NCBI GenBank assembly: GCA_028871235.1
Contig: JAGWNO010000047.1
Coordinates: 1 to 13,080 of the forward strand
Reading direction: 5' to 3'
DNA from: Gammaproteobacteria bacterium
GTDB taxonomy: Bacteria > Pseudomonadota > Gammaproteobacteria > Natronospirales > REEB76
Length of the DNA: 13,080 nucleotides
A program made the position numbers and the translations under genes. The notes beneath the pieces were generated by a model. The model saw nothing but the letters and a program-made list of their open reading frames with translations. It was not told where the DNA came from and searched no databases. Positions 1 to 7,317 of the stretch are shown in pieces (positions within the stretch are counted from its first letter, which is position 1; each line of letters begins with the position of its first letter).

Positions 1-80
1 GCGAGCCCCTGTTGCAGCAGTCGCAACAGCAGCTCTCGTGGTTGAGAACGCACATCGGATTCTTCAGATACGGGGGTCAT
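1..80 (-). CDS. Start of an unidentified protein, cut by the window edge
   Basis: An ATG at 80..78 on the minus strand opens a frame that runs without a stop to position 1, giving 26 codons. The product begins MTPVSEESDVRSQPRE and continues into a leucine-rich, probably helical stretch. There is no signal peptide and no recognisable domain in so short a piece. The region before the ATG has only a weak purine-rich stretch (GAAAAG) as a ribosome binding site, and a GTG at codon 10 is an alternative start. It lies downstream of purF in the same direction, where pseudomonads carry metZ, but these residues do not recall the MetZ N-terminus. I do not recognise the gene, and an open frame this short could be chance. 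Confidence 0.35.
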   Translation of the reverse strand, partial: MTPVSEESDVRSQPRELLLRLLQQGL

Positions 81-160
81 GCGCGCTTTTCAACGTATTG
101 ATATTTTTATGCAGCAAGGCTGATGATCGTGAGCCTGGAGTCCAGTACCAGAATACGTAC

Positions 161-184
161 GCCGGCAATTCATTTGATGCCGGC
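161..184 (-). other. GC-rich inverted repeat downstream of purF
   Basis: GCCGGCA at 161-167 pairs with TGCCGGC at 178-184 around a 10-base A/T-rich loop, 28 bp past the purF stop codon. It sits where a terminator for the upstream gene run would be expected. However, no T-tract follows on the minus strand, so it is not a standard intrinsic terminator. It may protect the 3' end, assist Rho-dependent termination or have no function. Confidence 0.4.
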
Positions 185-211
185 TGGAGTGTGACGATTC
201 ACCACGGAATA

Positions 212-1723
212 TCAGGAAACGTTATACATCTCGATTACCTGGCGATCGTCGCGCAGTCGCTTTTGCTTGGCTTCATCGGAACGCTCCCGCGCCAGGCTGG
301 CAAGATAGTCGCCAGTCACATCGCCGGTGACGTATTCTCCGGAGAATACCGAGGTGTCAAAGCGCTGGATCTTGGGGTTACCGCGGCGCACCGCGTCAAT
401 CAGGTCATCAAGTTCCTGATAGATGAGTTTATCTGAGCCGATGAACTCGGCCACCTGCTCGGTGCTCTTGTCGTGGGCGATGAGTTCATGGGCGGTAGGC
501 ATGTCAATACCGTATACATTGGGGAACCGCACCGGCGGCGCGGCCGAGGCGAAATACACCTTGTTGGCGCCAGCATCGCGGGCCATCTGGATGATCTGCT
601 GCGAGGTAGTGCCACGCACGATGGAATCATCCACCAACAGCACATTCTTGCCGCTGAACTCCAGATCGATGGCATTGAGTTTCTGGCGCACAGATTGACT
701 GCGTAATTTCTGGCCCGGCATGATGAAGGTGCGGCCGATGTAGCGGTTCTTGATGAATCCCTCGCGATACTTCACGCCCAATACGTTGGCGAGCTGCAAC
801 GCGCTGGTGCGGCTGGTGTCCGGGATGGGGATGACCACATCGATGTCGTGGCTTGCCCATTCGCGCTGTATCTTCTCGGCCAACTTGTCGCCCATGCGCA
901 TGCGCGCCTTATAAACCGAGATATCGTCCATGATGGAGTCGGGACGGGCGAAATAGACATGCTCGAAGATGCATGGAGAAAATTGTGGCTTGTCGGCGCA
1001 TTGTTGGGTATGCAGACCGCCATCCCGGTCAATGACCACCGCTTCACCCGGCGCCACATCACGCACCAGTTCGAAACCACATACGTCCAGGGCCACGCTT
1101 TCCGAGGCGATCATGTATTCCGTGCCCGTGTCTGTTACCCGCTTGCCGTACACCAGTGGCCGGATGCCGAATGGGTCGCGTATACCGACGATGCCGTAGC
1201 CGACCACCATGGCCACCACCGCGTAGCCACCGCGGCAGCGCCGGTGTACCGCGCTCACCGCCTTGAAGATATCGCGTTCGTCCAAATCGATGCTGCCGGT
1301 ACGCTGCAATTCGTGGGCAAACACATTGAGCAGGATCTCCGAATCCGACTCGGTATTGAGATGCCGCCGGTCCTCGCGGTACAGCATGTCCTTGAGGGAA
1401 CGAGCGTTGGTAAGGTTGCCGTTGTGGCCGAGGGCGATACCATAGGGTGAATTGGTATAGAACGGCTGGGCTTCGGCGGAGTTGGCGCAACCCGCGGTGG
1501 GATAGCGCACATGCCCGACACCGATACTGCCGCGCAGCCGCAGCATGTGGCGTTGATGAAACACGTCGCGCACCAGGCCGTTGCTCTTGCGCAGATACAG
1601 ATGGTCGCCATCGCATGTCATCATGCCGGCGGCGTCCTGGCCGCGATGTTGCAGCACGATCAGGGCGTCGTATATCAGCTGATTGACGTCACTTCGCCCG
1701 ACGATTCCGACTATGCCGCACAT
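212..1723 (-). CDS. purF: Amidophosphoribosyltransferase PurF
   Basis: PurF is the first committed enzyme of de novo purine synthesis: it makes 5-phosphoribosylamine from PRPP using ammonia from glutamine. The 503 residues match the E. coli-type length (about 505). Cys2 follows the initiator Met directly (MCGIVGI), so it becomes the N-terminal nucleophile with no propeptide. The glutaminase domain also shows Arg73 (VRYPTAG), Asn101-Gly102 (GHNGNL) and Asp127. The phosphoribosyltransferase half has YIGRTFIMPGQ (328-338) and the PRPP loop VLLVDDSIVRGTTS (361-374). The Fe-S cluster cysteines of the Bacillus type are not apparent. The ATG is preceded by GAGG with 6-nt spacing. It starts 16 bp after the cvpA stop, as in the E. 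coli cvpA-purF operon, so co-transcription is likely. I saw no PurR-type operator. Confidence 0.98.
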   Translation of the reverse strand: MCGIVGIVGRSDVNQLIYDALIVLQHRGQDAAGMMTCDGDHLYLRKSNGLVRDVFHQRHMLRLRGSIGVGHVRYPTAGCANSAEAQPFYTNSPYGIALGHNGNLTNARSLKDMLYREDRRHLNTESDSEILLNVFAHELQRTGSIDLDERDIFKAVSAVHRRCRGGYAVVAMVVGYGIVGIRDPFGIRPLVYGKRVTDTGTEYMIASESVALDVCGFELVRDVAPGEAVVIDRDGGLHTQQCADKPQFSPCIFEHVYFARPDSIMDDISVYKARMRMGDKLAEKIQREWASHDIDVVIPIPDTSRTSALQLANVLGVKYREGFIKNRYIGRTFIMPGQKLRSQSVRQKLNAIDLEFSGKNVLLVDDSIVRGTTSQQIIQMARDAGANKVYFASAAPPVRFPNVYGIDMPTAHELIAHDKSTEQVAEFIGSDKLIYQELDDLIDAVRRGNPKIQRFDTSVFSGEYVTGDVTGDYLASLARERSDEAKQKRLRDDRQVIEMYNVS

Positions 1724-1739
1724 CCGCCGCCTCGATTAA

Positions 1740-2255
1740 TTACTTGTGACCCGTGTCCGCCGTCTCGCCGCCCCGCAACATGTCGTGTGCCACATCCCCC
1801 GGCAACCAGTAGCGGATCCATCCGGCCACGGATTCCGCATAGGGCACCAGCCGCGACTCGTGCCAGGCCGGGTTCCGCGGCAGCAGGGTGAACCCGGCTA
1901 ACAGCGCGAGCACCGCTACCACCACCACGCCACGCACCAGACCAAAAAGCACACCCAGTGCCCGGTCCGCGGTACCGGCACCGGTCTTCTTCACCAGTTT
2001 GCCGATGAAATAATTTACAACCGTACCGAGAATCAGAATCAGGATAAACAACAACACGAAGCCGATGATCACGCGCGCTGAGGGATTGTGGATGAAACCG
2101 AAAGCGTTGCCGAGCTGACGGGCGAAACGCAGCGCGACCCAGAAGCCCACGATCCAGGTCAGCAACGATACGGTCTCGCGCAGGAACCCCCGGAACAGGC
2201 CGATGAGAGCCGACGCGACGATGATCGCGAGGATTATGTAATCAACCCAGCTCAT
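1740..2255 (-). CDS. cvpA: CvpA family inner-membrane protein
   Basis: The 171-residue protein begins MSWVDYIILAIIVASALIGL, typical of CvpA (colicin V production protein) in length and opening. Four hydrophobic segments are visible at about residues 5-21, 28-45, 62-82 and 104-124, separated by short basic loops (FRGFLRET, KLVKK). A soluble tail of about 45 residues follows. The family's role is not well settled: it was named for a requirement in colicin V production and is also linked to envelope homeostasis. Its place directly before purF is conserved in gammaproteobacteria. The start ATG has AGGG a few bases upstream. A double inverted repeat occupies the 84-bp spacer in front of it, which could affect its expression. 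The stop is TAA. Confidence 0.93.
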   Translation of the reverse strand: MSWVDYIILAIIVASALIGLFRGFLRETVSLLTWIVGFWVALRFARQLGNAFGFIHNPSARVIIGFVLLFILILILGTVVNYFIGKLVKKTGAGTADRALGVLFGLVRGVVVVAVLALLAGFTLLPRNPAWHESRLVPYAESVAGWIRYWLPGDVAHDMLRGGETADTGHK

Positions 2256-2264
2256 GCGCGCCCT

Positions 2265-2302
2265 GCACGCCTTGGCGTGCTTCCCGAGAAATTACGGGAA
2301 GC
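2265..2302 (-). other. Two overlapping inverted repeats before cvpA
   Basis: The palindrome GCACGCC-TT-GGCGTGC occupies 2265-2280. GCTTCCCG (2279-2286) and CGGGAAGC (2295-2302) flank an 8-base loop. The two structures share the GC at 2279-2280, so on the minus-strand transcript the 8-bp stem forms first and its last two bases also begin the 7-bp stem. The second stem ends about 9 nt before the cvpA start codon, next to its AGGG ribosome binding site. No T-tract follows on the minus strand. On the plus strand the 8-bp stem is followed by TATTTTAT, but no plus-strand gene ends here. A role in cvpA-purF translation or mRNA processing is inference. Confidence 0.55.
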
Positions 2303-2339
2303 TATTTTATCAGACAGCGCCCGCCATCGGCCGTCCGGC

Positions 2340-2933
2340 TCAGGAATTAGGCACAACCACTGCGCGGCCACCATAGGCGTGCGCAATGTCCGTCACCACA
2401 CGTTGTGCGGCGGCACGATCCGCATAGGGTCCCACGCGCACCCGGTAATAGGTATGGCCGCCCTTGCGGAAGTGGCTTATGCGTACGTGATATCCGTGGC
2501 TTTCAAGCGTGTGCGCCACCTTGCGGGCGTTGGTTACGCTGCCGTAGCTCCCCGCCTGTACCACCCATTTACCCGCGGCGGGCACAGTCCGGGCGTGCGC
2601 GCTGGGTTTGGGTGACACACCCGACGATGGCAAGCGTGCGGCCGGCGGGGTTTTGACGGGATGGGCTGGTGCAGCGGCGGTCACTGTCGGGGACGAGGCC
2701 GGCGTCGGCGCGGCCTGGGTGGTGGCCATGGTGTGGGCCGGCGGCACCGGTTTATCGAGATCCATGCGGTATTCCCGCGGCACGGCTGCCGTGACCGCGG
2801 GCGGCGGTAGGACCAAAGGTTTACTGCCCGGGGTGCCGGGCACAGGTCCTCTGAGTGCCCACGGGATGAAGATCACCGCCAGTACGACCAGTACGATTGC
2901 GCCGATCAGACGCTCTTTGAGTCCTATCTCCAT
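2340..2933 (-). CDS. dedD: DedD-like SPOR-domain cell division protein
   Basis: SPOR domains bind glycan strands stripped of stem peptides at the division septum, and DedD is an inner-membrane protein of the late divisome. This 197-residue protein has a short N-terminal cytoplasmic stretch (MEIGLKERL) and one membrane segment at about 9-27, including the DedD-like AVIFIPW. A low-complexity Pro/Ala/Thr linker spans about 30-118 and reaches across the periplasm. A SPOR domain fills about 121-195 (KWVVQAGSYGS, YRVRVGPY, then an Ala-rich helix and a final strand). The start is supported by a strong AGAGGAGA ribosome binding site 7 nt upstream. It lies 35 bp after folC, the same neighbour as in E. 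coli. The family is clear; orthology to DedD rests on position and architecture. Confidence 0.92.
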   Translation of the reverse strand: MEIGLKERLIGAIVLVVLAVIFIPWALRGPVPGTPGSKPLVLPPPAVTAAVPREYRMDLDKPVPPAHTMATTQAAPTPASSPTVTAAAPAHPVKTPPAARLPSSGVSPKPSAHARTVPAAGKWVVQAGSYGSVTNARKVAHTLESHGYHVRISHFRKGGHTYYRVRVGPYADRAAAQRVVTDIAHAYGGRAVVVPNS

Positions 2934-2968
2934 TATCCAATCTCCTCTGACGCCGTCGAGTCAGCAGC

Positions 2969-4249
2969 TCAATTGGTACCGGATTCCTGCCTGTGACGCA
3001 AGACGGCACTTACTGCCTGGAAAGAACCAAACACCACGATGCGGTCACCAGTCCGCGCCACGCCCCGGGCGGCCTCATAGGCCCCCACAACCGTGCCGTG
3101 CGCCTCCATCTGCCCCTCCCCGACAGCGCTACGGATGCGTCGTGCCAGCTCAGCCGCTGTCTGTCCGCGCGGACCCTCCAACCCACCCAGGAACCAGCGG
3201 TTGATCTGGGGTGCCACCGCACGCACCACCTCCTCCGCCGCTTTGTCACGGAACATACCGAGTACCGCAAGGGTCCGAGCGCATGCCGGCGCGGCCGCAA
3301 GATTCCGGGCGAGCACCTGGGCCGCCGCAGGATTGTGGGCCACATCCACGATGCATCCCACATCCCCCCCCGGCAAGTGTTCGAAACGCGCCCGTATGCG
3401 CGCGGCCATGAGCCCCGCGCGTATCGCGGCGTCGTCCACCGGCACTGCGGGGCGCACCGCCTGCAACAAGGCGATGACGCTCGCCGCATTATCGAACTGG
3501 ATCGCCCCCGGCAGGGCGGGGACCGGCAGGTCGGCGAGCTCACCCTCCGGTCCGCTCCAGGACCAGCCTCCAGCCGCTGTCTGCCAGTCAAAATCGCGGC
3601 CGAGCACCCGCAGCTCCGCGGGCAATTGTCGTGCACTTTGCAGCAGCCGCGCCGGCGGCTGCCGGTCGCCGCAGATGGCGGGACGATACGCGCGATAAAT
3701 ACCCGCCTTCTCATAACCGATGCTGTCGCGGTCGTGACCCAGCCATTCCTGGTGATCGAGGCCGATTGAAGCTACCAGGGCGGCTTCCGCATCCACCGCG
3801 TTGACGGCATCCAAACGCCCTCCCAGTCCCACTTCCAGCACCGCGACCTGGACCTGGCGTTGCCGGAAGATGTCGAGGGCGGCCAGTGTACCGAACTCAA
3901 AATAGGTGAGACTCACCTCGCCGCGGGCCGCATCCACGCGGGCGAAGGCCGCACATAATTCCGCGTCGCTTATCTCCGTACCGCTCACGAGTACGCGCTC
4001 GTTGTATCGCAACAGGTGCGGTGAAATGTAGGCACCGACCAGATAACCATTGGCGCGCAGCATAGCATCGAGGAAGGCGACACAGGATCCCTTGCCGTTG
4101 GTACCGCCCACTGTCAGCACGCGAAACGGCGGTTGCGTGAGTGCCATCGCATCGAGGACACATCGCACACGATTCAATCCAAGATCAATGATGTTGGGAT
4201 GCAGTTGCTCCTGCCAGTGGAGCCATTCGGCGAGTGTCTTGAATCGCAT
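2969..4249 (-). CDS. folC: Folylpolyglutamate synthase / dihydrofolate synthase FolC
   Basis: FolC adds glutamate to dihydropteroate, making dihydrofolate, and then extends the polyglutamate tail of folates, using ATP. The 426 residues match the family (E. coli 422). Visible motifs are the P-loop GGTNGKGS (48-55), SPHLLRYNERVLV (76-88), LEVGLGGRLDAVN (138-150), IGLDHQEWLG (162-171) and KAGI, whose Lys181 corresponds to the lysine carbamylated in Mur/FolC ligases. The C-terminal half carries the VDVAHNPAA motif of the ligase fold. The ATG at 4249 is the only start available, because a stop lies in frame 10 codons upstream. No good Shine-Dalgarno sequence precedes it. It is 104 bp from accD, so it may have its own promoter or be weakly translated. 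Confidence 0.97.
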   Translation of the reverse strand: MRFKTLAEWLHWQEQLHPNIIDLGLNRVRCVLDAMALTQPPFRVLTVGGTNGKGSCVAFLDAMLRANGYLVGAYISPHLLRYNERVLVSGTEISDAELCAAFARVDAARGEVSLTYFEFGTLAALDIFRQRQVQVAVLEVGLGGRLDAVNAVDAEAALVASIGLDHQEWLGHDRDSIGYEKAGIYRAYRPAICGDRQPPARLLQSARQLPAELRVLGRDFDWQTAAGGWSWSGPEGELADLPVPALPGAIQFDNAASVIALLQAVRPAVPVDDAAIRAGLMAARIRARFEHLPGGDVGCIVDVAHNPAAAQVLARNLAAAPACARTLAVLGMFRDKAAEEVVRAVAPQINRWFLGGLEGPRGQTAAELARRIRSAVGEGQMEAHGTVVGAYEAARGVARTGDRIVVFGSFQAVSAVLRHRQESGTN

Positions 4250-4302
4250 GCAGTGAAACCGGGGTAGAAAGTGCCATCAGGGGCTGGCGTAGGTGCAGCG
4301 CA

Positions 4303-4338
4303 GGGCAAAATTATTAAATCGATATTCAGGTCTTGCCC
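4303..4338. other. A/T-rich spacer bounded by a 6-bp inverted repeat, between accD and folC
   Basis: The 104-bp spacer 4250-4353 contains an A/T-rich core (about 4307-4330, including ATCGAT) bounded by GGGCAA at 4303-4308 and TTGCCC at 4333-4338. A core like this in GC-rich DNA is where a promoter or regulator site might sit. I could not place a convincing -35/-10 pair for folC, and the long loop makes a terminator unlikely. Confidence 0.3.
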
Positions 4339-4353
4339 GTGTTTCTTTACGTC

Positions 4354-5232
4354 TCACCCCTCGCTTTCTTTGGGTACTGGCTGGCGTGACAGCAGGGCGA
4401 CAAGCGTCGCCAACCGATCCCGCATTTCGCGGCGGTCAATGATCATATCCACGGTGCCATGCTCCAGCAGAAATTCACTGCGTTGGAAGCCCTCCGGCAA
4501 AGTTTCGCGGACGGTCTGTTCGATGACGCGCGGACCGGCAAAACCGATGAGTGCTTTGGGTTCTGCCACGTTCACATCGCCCAGCATGGCGAGACTGGCA
4601 GATACACCGCCTGTGGTTGGATCGGTCATTACCGAGATGAAAGGGATACCCCTGCGTGAGAGTCTCGCCAGCGCTGCGCTGGTCTTGGCCATCTGCATGA
4701 GAGAGATGAGCGCCTCCTGCATGCGCGCGCCGCCGCTGGCGGAGAAACACACCAGTGGCGAGCCGTCTTCCAGCGCCGCGTTCACCGCGCGCACGAAACG
4801 TTCTCCCACCACTGCACCCATGGAGCCGCCCATGAACTTGAACTCGAAGGCACACGCTACCACGCGCATACCCTTGAGACGGCCCTTCATCGCGACCAGC
4901 GCATCCTTCTCGCCTGTGGCTCTCTGGGCGACGGCCAGACGGTCCTTGTATTTCTTGCTGTCGCGGAAACGCAGGATATCAACCGGTTCGACGGAGGCGC
5001 CCACTTCCACACCGGTACCAGGATCAAGGAAGGCGTCGAGGCGCTGGCGCGCCGTAAGGCGCATGTGGTGACCGCACTTGGGACAGACGAACAGATTGCG
5101 CTCCACTTCGGCACGATACAGTACTGAATTACATTCCTCGCACTTGGTCCACAGACCTTCCGGAATGCTGCGCCGGGTGGTGCGGGTCTCGGTATTGATG
5201 CGCGATGGGACTATTTTTTTGAACCAATTCAT
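4354..5232 (-). CDS. accD: Acetyl-CoA carboxylase carboxyltransferase subunit beta
   Basis: AccD pairs with AccA to transfer the carboxyl group from biotinylated AccB to acetyl-CoA, giving malonyl-CoA for fatty acid synthesis. The start is set at MNWFKKIVPSR, the family's usual opening. That gives 292 residues (E. coli 304) and leaves an AGG ribosome binding site 5 nt upstream, inside the 22-bp gap after trpA. A longer frame to 5289 would run back into trpA. The zinc ribbon has Cys31, Cys34, Cys50 and Cys53. The crotonase-fold core shows FMGGSMGAVVGERF (133-146), SASGGARMQE (164-173), PTTGGV (205-210) and GFAGPRVIEQT (230-240). Co-transcription with trpFBA is likely from the spacing. A trpA-accD junction like this is found in several non-enteric gammaproteobacteria. 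Confidence 0.97.
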   Translation of the reverse strand: MNWFKKIVPSRINTETRTTRRSIPEGLWTKCEECNSVLYRAEVERNLFVCPKCGHHMRLTARQRLDAFLDPGTGVEVGASVEPVDILRFRDSKKYKDRLAVAQRATGEKDALVAMKGRLKGMRVVACAFEFKFMGGSMGAVVGERFVRAVNAALEDGSPLVCFSASGGARMQEALISLMQMAKTSAALARLSRRGIPFISVMTDPTTGGVSASLAMLGDVNVAEPKALIGFAGPRVIEQTVRETLPEGFQRSEFLLEHGTVDMIIDRREMRDRLATLVALLSRQPVPKESEG

Positions 5233-5254
5233 GGATGCCTGTCTCTCATGCAAA

Positions 5255-6085
5255 TCAGGTGTTGACGGCTTCTGTCCCGCGGACCCCATCCATGGCGGTA
5301 CGCAGTCCGTGCACGAATTCCCGCAAACCGGCGCTGATGCCGACCAGACCGCCGTGCTGTTCGGCGATGCGGCTCACGAGGGCGCTGCCGACAATCACCG
5401 CATCCGCGAACCCGGCCAGCTGCGCCGCCGCACGCGCGTCGCGTACGCCGAAACCTACACCCACCGGCAAGCGGGTCTCGCGACGGATGTCAATGAGTCG
5501 ATCCCGGACATCCTTTACATCCAGACTGGCGGCGCCGGTGACACCCTTGAGCGACACATAGTAAACGAATCCCGAGGCAGTTTCGCAGATACGCTTAAGG
5601 CGTGCGCGGCTGCTGGTAGGTGACAGCAGGAAGATGGAATCCAGCCCCCGTGCCTTTAACAGCCCAGTCAGAGGTTCCGCCTCTTCCGGCGGCATATCCA
5701 CTGTGAGCACGCCATCCACGCCCGCCTGGGCAGCGGCTGCGGCGAATTTTTCCGCGCCCATGGCTTCGACCGGATTGAGGTAGCCCATGAGCACCACCGG
5801 CGTGTGTGCGTCAGTCTGACGGAATTGATTCACCATACCGAGCACATCAGCCAACGTGGTGCCATGCCTGAGAGCCCGCTCGCAGGCGCCCTGAATCACT
5901 GGACCATCTGCCGTGGGATCGGAGAACGGCACGCCCAGCTCCAGCACATCCGCGCCCGCCTCCACCAGCGCACGCAGCAGCGGCACTGTGGCGTGCTTGT
6001 CGGGATCGCCGGCAGTGATGTAGGTCACCAATGCGGCCCGGTGCACATTCCGCAAAGCCGCAAAAGTTCCCGCCAGACGACTCAT
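5255..6085 (-). CDS. trpA: Tryptophan synthase alpha subunit
   Basis: TrpA cleaves indole-3-glycerol phosphate and passes indole through a tunnel to TrpB in the alpha2-beta2 complex. It has 276 residues (E. coli 268). The catalytic acids are present at the standard numbers: Glu49 in LELGVPFSDP and Asp60 in TADGPVIQ. MGYLNP (100-105), VDMPPEE (129-135), Tyr175 within FVYYVSLKGVTG and the phosphate-binding GFGV (211-214) and GSAL (233-236) are all intact. The ATG shares the ATGA at 6085..6082 with the trpB stop codon, so translation is probably coupled and keeps the two subunits balanced. accD follows 22 bp later. Confidence 0.98.
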   Translation of the reverse strand: MSRLAGTFAALRNVHRAALVTYITAGDPDKHATVPLLRALVEAGADVLELGVPFSDPTADGPVIQGACERALRHGTTLADVLGMVNQFRQTDAHTPVVLMGYLNPVEAMGAEKFAAAAAQAGVDGVLTVDMPPEEAEPLTGLLKARGLDSIFLLSPTSSRARLKRICETASGFVYYVSLKGVTGAASLDVKDVRDRLIDIRRETRLPVGVGFGVRDARAAAQLAGFADAVIVGSALVSRIAEQHGGLVGISAGLREFVHGLRTAMDGVRGTEAVNT

Positions 6086-7317
6086 AGCTCGATGCCTGCA
6101 CGGGCCGCGACCGTGTGGATATCCTTGTCGCCGCGGCCGGAGAGATTGATGATTATCACCTCATCGTTTTTCATCTTCGGCGCCAGCTTCATGGCATAGG
6201 CGATGGCGTGGCTGGATTCCAATGCCGGCATGATGCCTTCGGTACGCGTCAGCGCATGGAAAGCCTGCAGCGCCTCCGCATCGGTAATGGTGTCGTAAAT
6301 CACCCGGCCGATATCTTTGAGCCAGGCGTGCTCCGGTCCCACACCCGGGTAATCGAGCCCCGCGGAGATGGAATGGGTCGCGCGTATCTGACCGGCGTCA
6401 TCTTCCAGTAAATATGTGCGGTTGCCATGCAACACCCCTGGCCGACCGCTGCTCAAGGATGCGGCGTGCTTTCCGGTCTGCAGGCCCGCTCCACCGGCCT
6501 CAACACCGTAAAGCCTCACCGTCTCGTCATCCAGAAATGCATGGAACAGGCCAATGGCGTTGGAACCACCGCCGACACAGGCGACAAGTGCATCCGGCAA
6601 CCTGCCCTCCGCCATCAATACCTGACTGCGCGCTTCCTCGCCGATGCAGGCGTGGAAATCGCGCACCATCATGGGATAGGGATGGGGTCCCGCCACGGTA
6701 CCTATCACGTAAAAGGTATCGTCCACATTGGCCACCCAGTCGCGCATGGCTTCATTGAGAGCATCCTTGAGGGTTCGCGAACCTGATGTTACCGGCACCA
6801 CTTTTGCGCCCAGCAGGCGCATACGGAATACGTTGATGGCCTGGCGCTGTATATCTTCCGCGCCCATGTACACCACGCATTCAAAACCGAAGCGCGCGGC
6901 TACTGTGGCGGTGGCCACACCGTGCTGGCCGGCGCCGGTTTCGGCGATGAGACGGGTCTTGCCCATGCGCTTAGCCAGCAACGCCTGGCCCAGCGCGTTG
7001 TTGATCTTATGGGCGCCGGTGTGATTGAGGTCCTCGCGTTTCAGATAGATGCGCGCGCCCTGGAGCTCCCTGCCCAGATGCTCGGCTCGATACAACGGCG
7101 ACGGCCGGCCGACGAAATCCCGAAGATCGCTCTGCAGTTCCGTGTTGAACGCCGCATCACTGCGGTAGCGTTCATATGCCACACGCAGCTCCTCCACCGG
7201 ACCCATGAGTGTCTCTGCCACGAAACGGCCGCCGTAGCGGCCGAAATGGCCGTCACGGTCCGGCAACGCGCGCAACGATTCTTTGAGAGATGTCAATTTC
7301 TCAAGCGGATGCGCCAT
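6082..7317 (-). CDS. trpB: Tryptophan synthase beta subunit
   Basis: TrpB joins indole and L-serine to make tryptophan with pyridoxal phosphate. The 411 residues are slightly longer than the enteric protein (397) because of about 17 extra N-terminal residues. The PLP lysine is Lys104 in NHTGAHKINNALG, the catalytic acid is Glu126 in AETGAGQHG, the phosphate-binding loop is GGGSNAIG (249-256) and SGRGDKD lies near the C-terminus. This is the TrpB1 type that works with TrpA. The start is fixed by GAGG 6 nt upstream, which lies inside trpF, whose last 17 bp overlap trpB. The end overlaps trpA by 4 bp. Both overlaps suggest coupled translation along trpF-trpB-trpA. I see no trp leader peptide or attenuator in the window. 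Confidence 0.98.
   Translation of the reverse strand: MAHPLEKLTSLKESLRALPDRDGHFGRYGGRFVAETLMGPVEELRVAYERYRSDAAFNTELQSDLRDFVGRPSPLYRAEHLGRELQGARIYLKREDLNHTGAHKINNALGQALLAKRMGKTRLIAETGAGQHGVATATVAARFGFECVVYMGAEDIQRQAINVFRMRLLGAKVVPVTSGSRTLKDALNEAMRDWVANVDDTFYVIGTVAGPHPYPMMVRDFHACIGEEARSQVLMAEGRLPDALVACVGGGSNAIGLFHAFLDDETVRLYGVEAGGAGLQTGKHAASLSSGRPGVLHGNRTYLLEDDAGQIRATHSISAGLDYPGVGPEHAWLKDIGRVIYDTITDAEALQAFHALTRTEGIMPALESSHAIAYAMKLAPKMKNDEVIIINLSGRGDKDIHTVAARAGIEL

Noticed and set aside
848..1450. Plus-strand frame of 200 codons opposite purF
   Set aside because: Antisense to conserved PurF motifs, with no independent coding evidence.
2279..2302. Plus-strand intrinsic terminator (stem followed by TATTTTAT)
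   Set aside because: No plus-strand gene ends here and the T-run is interrupted; it is better treated as part of the cvpA leader structure.
2088..3769. Long plus-strand open frames (2088-2615, 2608-3204, 2993-3769) opposite cvpA, dedD and folC
   Set aside because: They are antisense to well-supported genes, have Arg/Pro/His-rich translations with no family resemblance, and are expected by chance in GC-rich DNA.
4271..5071. Plus-strand frame of 266 codons opposite accD
   Set aside because: Ser/Arg/Thr-rich low-complexity translation, fully antisense to a clear accD, no ribosome binding site or domain.
5233..5289. N-terminal extension of AccD by 19 residues
   Set aside because: It overlaps the end of trpA, and the family starts at MNWF, with an AGG site at the right distance.
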